A stretch of 64,000 bases of DNA from CAYJLC01 sp044426345 (GTDB lineage: Bacteria; Bacillota; Clostridia; Oscillospirales; Butyricicoccaceae), in the NCBI GenBank assembly GCA_044426345.1, contig JAWXUP010000002.1, positions 1 to 64,000 on the forward strand, read 5' to 3'. Below the pieces are notes generated by a model, which saw only the letters and a program-made list of their open reading frames with translations, searched no databases and was not told the DNA's origin. Both the position numbers and the translations under genes were made by a program. This document shows positions 61,102 to 64,000 of the stretch, piece by piece; the first letter of the stretch is position 1; every line of letters starts with the position of its first letter.

Positions 61102-61566
61102 ATGCAAAATAAAGAACTTTGCACTCGCGTAACCGACCTTGTTATGCCTAAAATACAAGAATTAGGCATTGACTTATGGGACGTTGACTTTGAAAAAGAA
61201 GGCTCTATTTACTGTTTGAACATCTATTTAGATGGCGATCGCGAAATTTCTATCGAAGATTGCGAAAAAGTTAGTAGATTTGTAGACCCTTTGCTTGATG
61301 CTAGAGTTTTTGACAGCCTGCCACCATATACGCTTTGTGTTGCGTCAGCGGGACTTGAAAGAAAATTAATAAAACCTTCGCATTTTGAAAAATATATCGG
61401 CGAAGTTATCCACGTGGGATTTTATAAAGCTATCGACGGTATGAAAACTGTTGAAGGTGAGCTTATACAATATAATAATGGTGACATAACAATAAATTTA
61501 GATGGTGTTGAACGTACTTTCGAAAAATCGTTAGTATCAGTAGCACGTCTTGTTGTACAATTTTAA
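61102..61566 (+). CDS. rimP: Ribosome maturation factor RimP
   Basis: The 154-residue protein has IQELGIDLWDVDFEKEGSIY, ISIEDCEKVSRFVDPLLDA and VASAGLERKLIKPSHFEKYI, matching RimP, which helps 30S assembly. AAAGGAGAA precedes the start. It is first in the operon. Confidence 0.95.
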   Translation: MQNKELCTRVTDLVMPKIQELGIDLWDVDFEKEGSIYCLNIYLDGDREISIEDCEKVSRFVDPLLDARVFDSLPPYTLCVASAGLERKLIKPSHFEKYIGEVIHVGFYKAIDGMKTVEGELIQYNNGDITINLDGVERTFEKSLVSVARLVVQF

Positions 61567-61582
61567 GGAGTGATTTTAAAAA

Positions 61583-62653
61583 ATGAACGCAGAATTTTTT
61601 GGAGCATTAGAGCAACTAGAGCTTGAAAAGGGAATTAAAGTAGATTATATGTTAGAACGTATCGCAGGTGCGTTAGTTACTGCATATAAAAAAGACAATG
61701 TAGGGATAATAGTAGAAAATGTGTACGTTGAACCTGATGTTAAACGTAAAGAAATCAATATGTTTGCAAAAAAAGAAGTTGTTGACATCGTTGAAGACCC
61801 TATTACTGAAGTATCTTTAGAAGATGCACGTTTAGTTGCTAAAACTGCAAACTATGGTGATATAGTATCAATCGACATTAAAACAAAAGATTTTGGACGT
61901 ATTGCGGCTCAAACTGCAAAACAAGTTATCATTCAAGCTATCCGTGAAGCTGAACGTGGTATGATTGCTGAAAGTTTCTCTTCAAGAGAACACGAAATCC
62001 TAACTGCTACTGTTCTTCGTGTTGACCCAAGAACAGGCAACGCTATCTTAGAAATGACTACTGAAGGCGAAAAAGTTGAAGGTATTCTTACAATCGGCGA
62101 ACAAGTTCGTAACGAAATGTTAAATGATGGTGACCATATTAAAGTTTACGTTGTAGAAGTTAAAAAAGCTACAAAAGGCCCTCAAGTTATTATCTCAAGA
62201 ACTCACCCAGGTCTTGTAAAACGTTTATTTGAAATCGAAGTTCCAGAAATTTCAGACGGTATCGTTGAAATTAAATCAATCGCGCGTGAAGCTGGTAACA
62301 GAACAAAAATGGCGGTTTATTCAAATGATACATCTATCGACCCTATCGGTGCTTGTGTTGGTAATTCAGGCGCTCGTGTTGCTGGCGTTGTAAATGAAAT
62401 CAATGGCGAAAAAATTGACATCATTAAATATTCAGACGATATCGCAACTTACGTAGCAGCAGCATTAGCTCCAGCAACAATCGTAGCTTGCAAAGCATTA
62501 GGTGATACTAAAAACTGCGTAGCTGTTGTTCCAGATGACCAATTATCACTTGCAATTGGTAAAGAAGGACAAAATGCACGTTTAGCAGCAAAATTAACTG
62601 GCTGTAAAATAGATATCAAACCTCAGTCACAAGTGGATTTAGCTGAATTTTAG
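61583..62653 (+). CDS. nusA: Transcription factor NusA
   Basis: The 356-residue protein has the N-terminal RNA polymerase-binding domain, an S1 domain (about 135-200), and two KH domains (GACVGNSGARVAGVVNEING and LAIGKEGQNARLAAKLTGCK). It lacks the C-terminal acidic repeats of E. coli NusA, as usual in Firmicutes. It controls pausing and termination. AAGGAG precedes the start. Confidence 0.95.
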   Translation: MNAEFFGALEQLELEKGIKVDYMLERIAGALVTAYKKDNVGIIVENVYVEPDVKRKEINMFAKKEVVDIVEDPITEVSLEDARLVAKTANYGDIVSIDIKTKDFGRIAAQTAKQVIIQAIREAERGMIAESFSSREHEILTATVLRVDPRTGNAILEMTTEGEKVEGILTIGEQVRNEMLNDGDHIKVYVVEVKKATKGPQVIISRTHPGLVKRLFEIEVPEISDGIVEIKSIAREAGNRTKMAVYSNDTSIDPIGACVGNSGARVAGVVNEINGEKIDIIKYSDDIATYVAAALAPATIVACKALGDTKNCVAVVPDDQLSLAIGKEGQNARLAAKLTGCKIDIKPQSQVDLAEF

Positions 62654-62662
62654 GAGGTACTT

Positions 62663-62935
62663 ATGAAAACTCGTAAAGTACCAGTTAGACAATGTTTAGG
62701 CTGTAGAGAGCATTTTGAAAAACGCGAACTTATTCGTGTTGTAAAAAGTCCTGAAGGAGAAATTTCTTTGGATTTTAAAGGTAAAAGTGCTGGACGTGGC
62801 GCATATATATGCCAAAATATAAATTGTCTTAACAAAGCCATAAAATCACGTGCAATTTCAAGGGCATTTGATATGGCAATACCAGAAGAAATATATGAAG
62901 TTCTTAAAAAAGAACTGGAAGGAAAAACTGATTGA
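62663..62935 (+). CDS. rnpM: RNase P modulator RnpM (YlxR)
   Basis: The 90-residue protein has PVRQCLGCREHFEKRELIRV and SAGRGAYICQNINC with four Cys, typical of the YlxR family, recently named RnpM for its effect on RNase P. TAGGAGG precedes the start. The next gene overlaps its stop. Confidence 0.9.
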   Translation: MKTRKVPVRQCLGCREHFEKRELIRVVKSPEGEISLDFKGKSAGRGAYICQNINCLNKAIKSRAISRAFDMAIPEEIYEVLKKELEGKTD

Positions 62936-63564
62936 ATAAAAACATTTTAGGTACAATTAGCATTTGCAAAAAAGCATCGAAACTTATAGCTGGTGCTGAT
63001 GTAGTTTTTGCAGCACTTGAAGAAAATAAGGCTAGACTTATTGTAGTATCAAGCGATTGCTCGCCAAAAACAATAAAACCGATAGTTTCATTAGCACAAA
63101 TTAGAGGCGTTGCGGTGATGACTGCTCCTTGTACAAAAGAGGAACTAGGAATTTCTTGTGGAAAATCGGTATGTGCGGTCGTTGCGATAACAGATATTGG
63201 GCTTGCATCTTCGCTAGGCAAAAAATTAGCTACATCATCAGAGAAAAATGAGCAAGTGTCACAAGTTTTAGATTTAAAGCTTAAACGTAAAATTGAGCGT
63301 GAGGAACGTAAAGCTGACCCAACTCAAGCACGCGTTAAAAAACCTAAAGTTGAATATCATAAAGATAAAGACCTTCGAACAGAAAATAAAGAACAAAAAC
63401 ATAAATTTGATGATAAAAAGCCAAGATACGATGAAATTCGTAAAAAGGCTAGAAATGATAGCAAAAAAACTTATAAAAAACACGATGATGAAAATTCATC
63501 TTTAAAATATAACGACGCTCCGCCTACAAATGGCGTAAAATGGAGCAAATTTAATAACAAATAA
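62932..63564 (+). CDS. ylxQ: L7Ae-type protein YlxQ with long basic tail
   Basis: The TTG at 62932 overlaps the rnpM stop. Residues 1-100 fit the YlxQ/L7Ae fold (ISICKKASKLIAGADVVFAA, CSPKTIKPIVSLAQIRGVAV). Residues ~100-210 are a very Lys/Arg-rich, low-complexity tail that usual YlxQ proteins (about 100 residues) lack. It probably binds RNA. Confidence 0.85.
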   Translation: MNKNILGTISICKKASKLIAGADVVFAALEENKARLIVVSSDCSPKTIKPIVSLAQIRGVAVMTAPCTKEELGISCGKSVCAVVAITDIGLASSLGKKLATSSEKNEQVSQVLDLKLKRKIEREERKADPTQARVKKPKVEYHKDKDLRTENKEQKHKFDDKKPRYDEIRKKARNDSKKTYKKHDDENSSLKYNDAPPTNGVKWSKFNNK

Positions 63565-63582
63565 TATATGGAGGTGTAAAAT

Positions 63583-64000
63583 ATGAAACATCGTATTCAA
63601 GATATTGCAAAAGATTTAAAAATGGCTAAAAAAGACGTGCTAGATTTACTAAAAGATGTAAGTCCTAACGCACAATCTATTGATGATGATACTCTAAATT
63701 ACTTACTTGAAAAAGTTACAAAAAATAACCAAGTTACTGATATGGCACAAGCACTAGAGGCACAAAAATCAGCTAAACCTGTTGAGAAAAAAGAGGCTAA
63801 AAAACCAGCACCAAAAGCTGAGGAAGTGGCAAAACCTGTAGCTAAACCTGTAGCAAAACCTGAGGTTAAACCAGCACCAAAACCACAACAAAAACCTCAA
63901 GCGAAAGCTCAACCAAAACACCAAGTGTTACGTCCAACTCCGAAAGAACAACCTGTTACTGGTGGCGTTACAATTAAAACAGACGAAACTCCAGCTACAC
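63583..64000 (+). CDS. infB: Translation initiation factor IF-2, N-terminal part
   Basis: The start at 63583 follows ATGGAGGTG. The 139 visible codons hold the IF2 N-terminal domain (RIQDIAKDLKMAKKDVLDLL) and then a Lys/Pro/Ala-rich linker (KPVAKPVAKPEVKPAPKPQQ). The GTPase domain lies beyond the window. Confidence 0.95.
   Translation, partial: MKHRIQDIAKDLKMAKKDVLDLLKDVSPNAQSIDDDTLNYLLEKVTKNNQVTDMAQALEAQKSAKPVEKKEAKKPAPKAEEVAKPVAKPVAKPEVKPAPKPQQKPQAKAQPKHQVLRPTPKEQPVTGGVTIKTDETPAT

Overview
The window looks like a chromosomal stretch of a low-GC, spore-forming member of the Clostridia, probably near the Lachnospiraceae, although the exact genus cannot be read from the sequence. Evidence includes AT-rich intergenic DNA, strong AGGAGG-type ribosome binding sites, the sporulation genes yqfC, yqfD and ylbJ, a Firmicutes-type yqfC-yqfD-ybeY-dgkA-era-yqzL-recO-mutS2 block, and the rimP-nusA-rnpM-ylxQ-infB order.

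Region 1 (1-17.2 kb) is an accessory block. It opens with the tail of a broken IS5-type transposase and then carries about twenty small membrane proteins, lipoproteins and proteins of unknown function, most on the plus strand. An ECF sigma factor and a DUF4367-type anti-sigma partner sit at 12.0-13.6 kb. I find the same promoter-like pattern, GTCAC-N16-CGTyT, three times: upstream of the sigma gene, upstream of the divergent lipoprotein operon at 13.9 kb, and upstream of the first operon at 0.37 kb. This suggests one self-regulated cell-envelope regulon. A GAF/SARP-like regulator closes the block.

Region 2 (17.4-25.0 kb) is a mobile-element module: a small sigma-like protein, a GC-richer and strongly folded stretch of about 460 nt that looks like a structured RNA, an orphan MazF, a small protein, and three consecutive serine recombinases, the middle one lacking its catalytic domain. 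It is followed by an Abi_2/AbiF-type HEPN gene flanked on both sides by two related, terminator-ended small RNA elements.

Region 3 (25.5-47.6 kb) is metabolic: a TM2 protein, a PepV dipeptidase with a YfcC-type carrier, an aldo/keto reductase, a ManD-like enolase-superfamily enzyme, a nitrilase-family amidase, an operon of a TIM-barrel isomerase, a D-2-hydroxyacid dehydrogenase and a MalY-type enzyme, an ABC exporter, and a LysR-linked glucarate operon (gudD, a LarA-like gene, garR and a DapA-family aldolase or dehydratase). A DUF624 protein and an MsmX/UgpC-type ATPase are divergent from an AraC regulator whose upstream region has three exact 20-bp repeats. An HPr-like protein has Tyr instead of the phosphorylatable His15.

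Region 4 (47.7-64 kb) is core genome: mutS2, recO, a short yqzL-like gene, era, dgkA, ybeY, yqfD, yqfC, ylbJ, trpS, a TagO/WecA-type transferase, the UDP-GlcNAc 2-epimerase gene, and the start of the rimP-nusA-infB operon. Palindromic MITE-like repeats beginning TGTAGGGGCGAAC, including a 140-bp tandem array, are scattered between these genes. No rRNA, tRNA or CRISPR array was recognised. All assignments come from reading the sequence; no database search was run.
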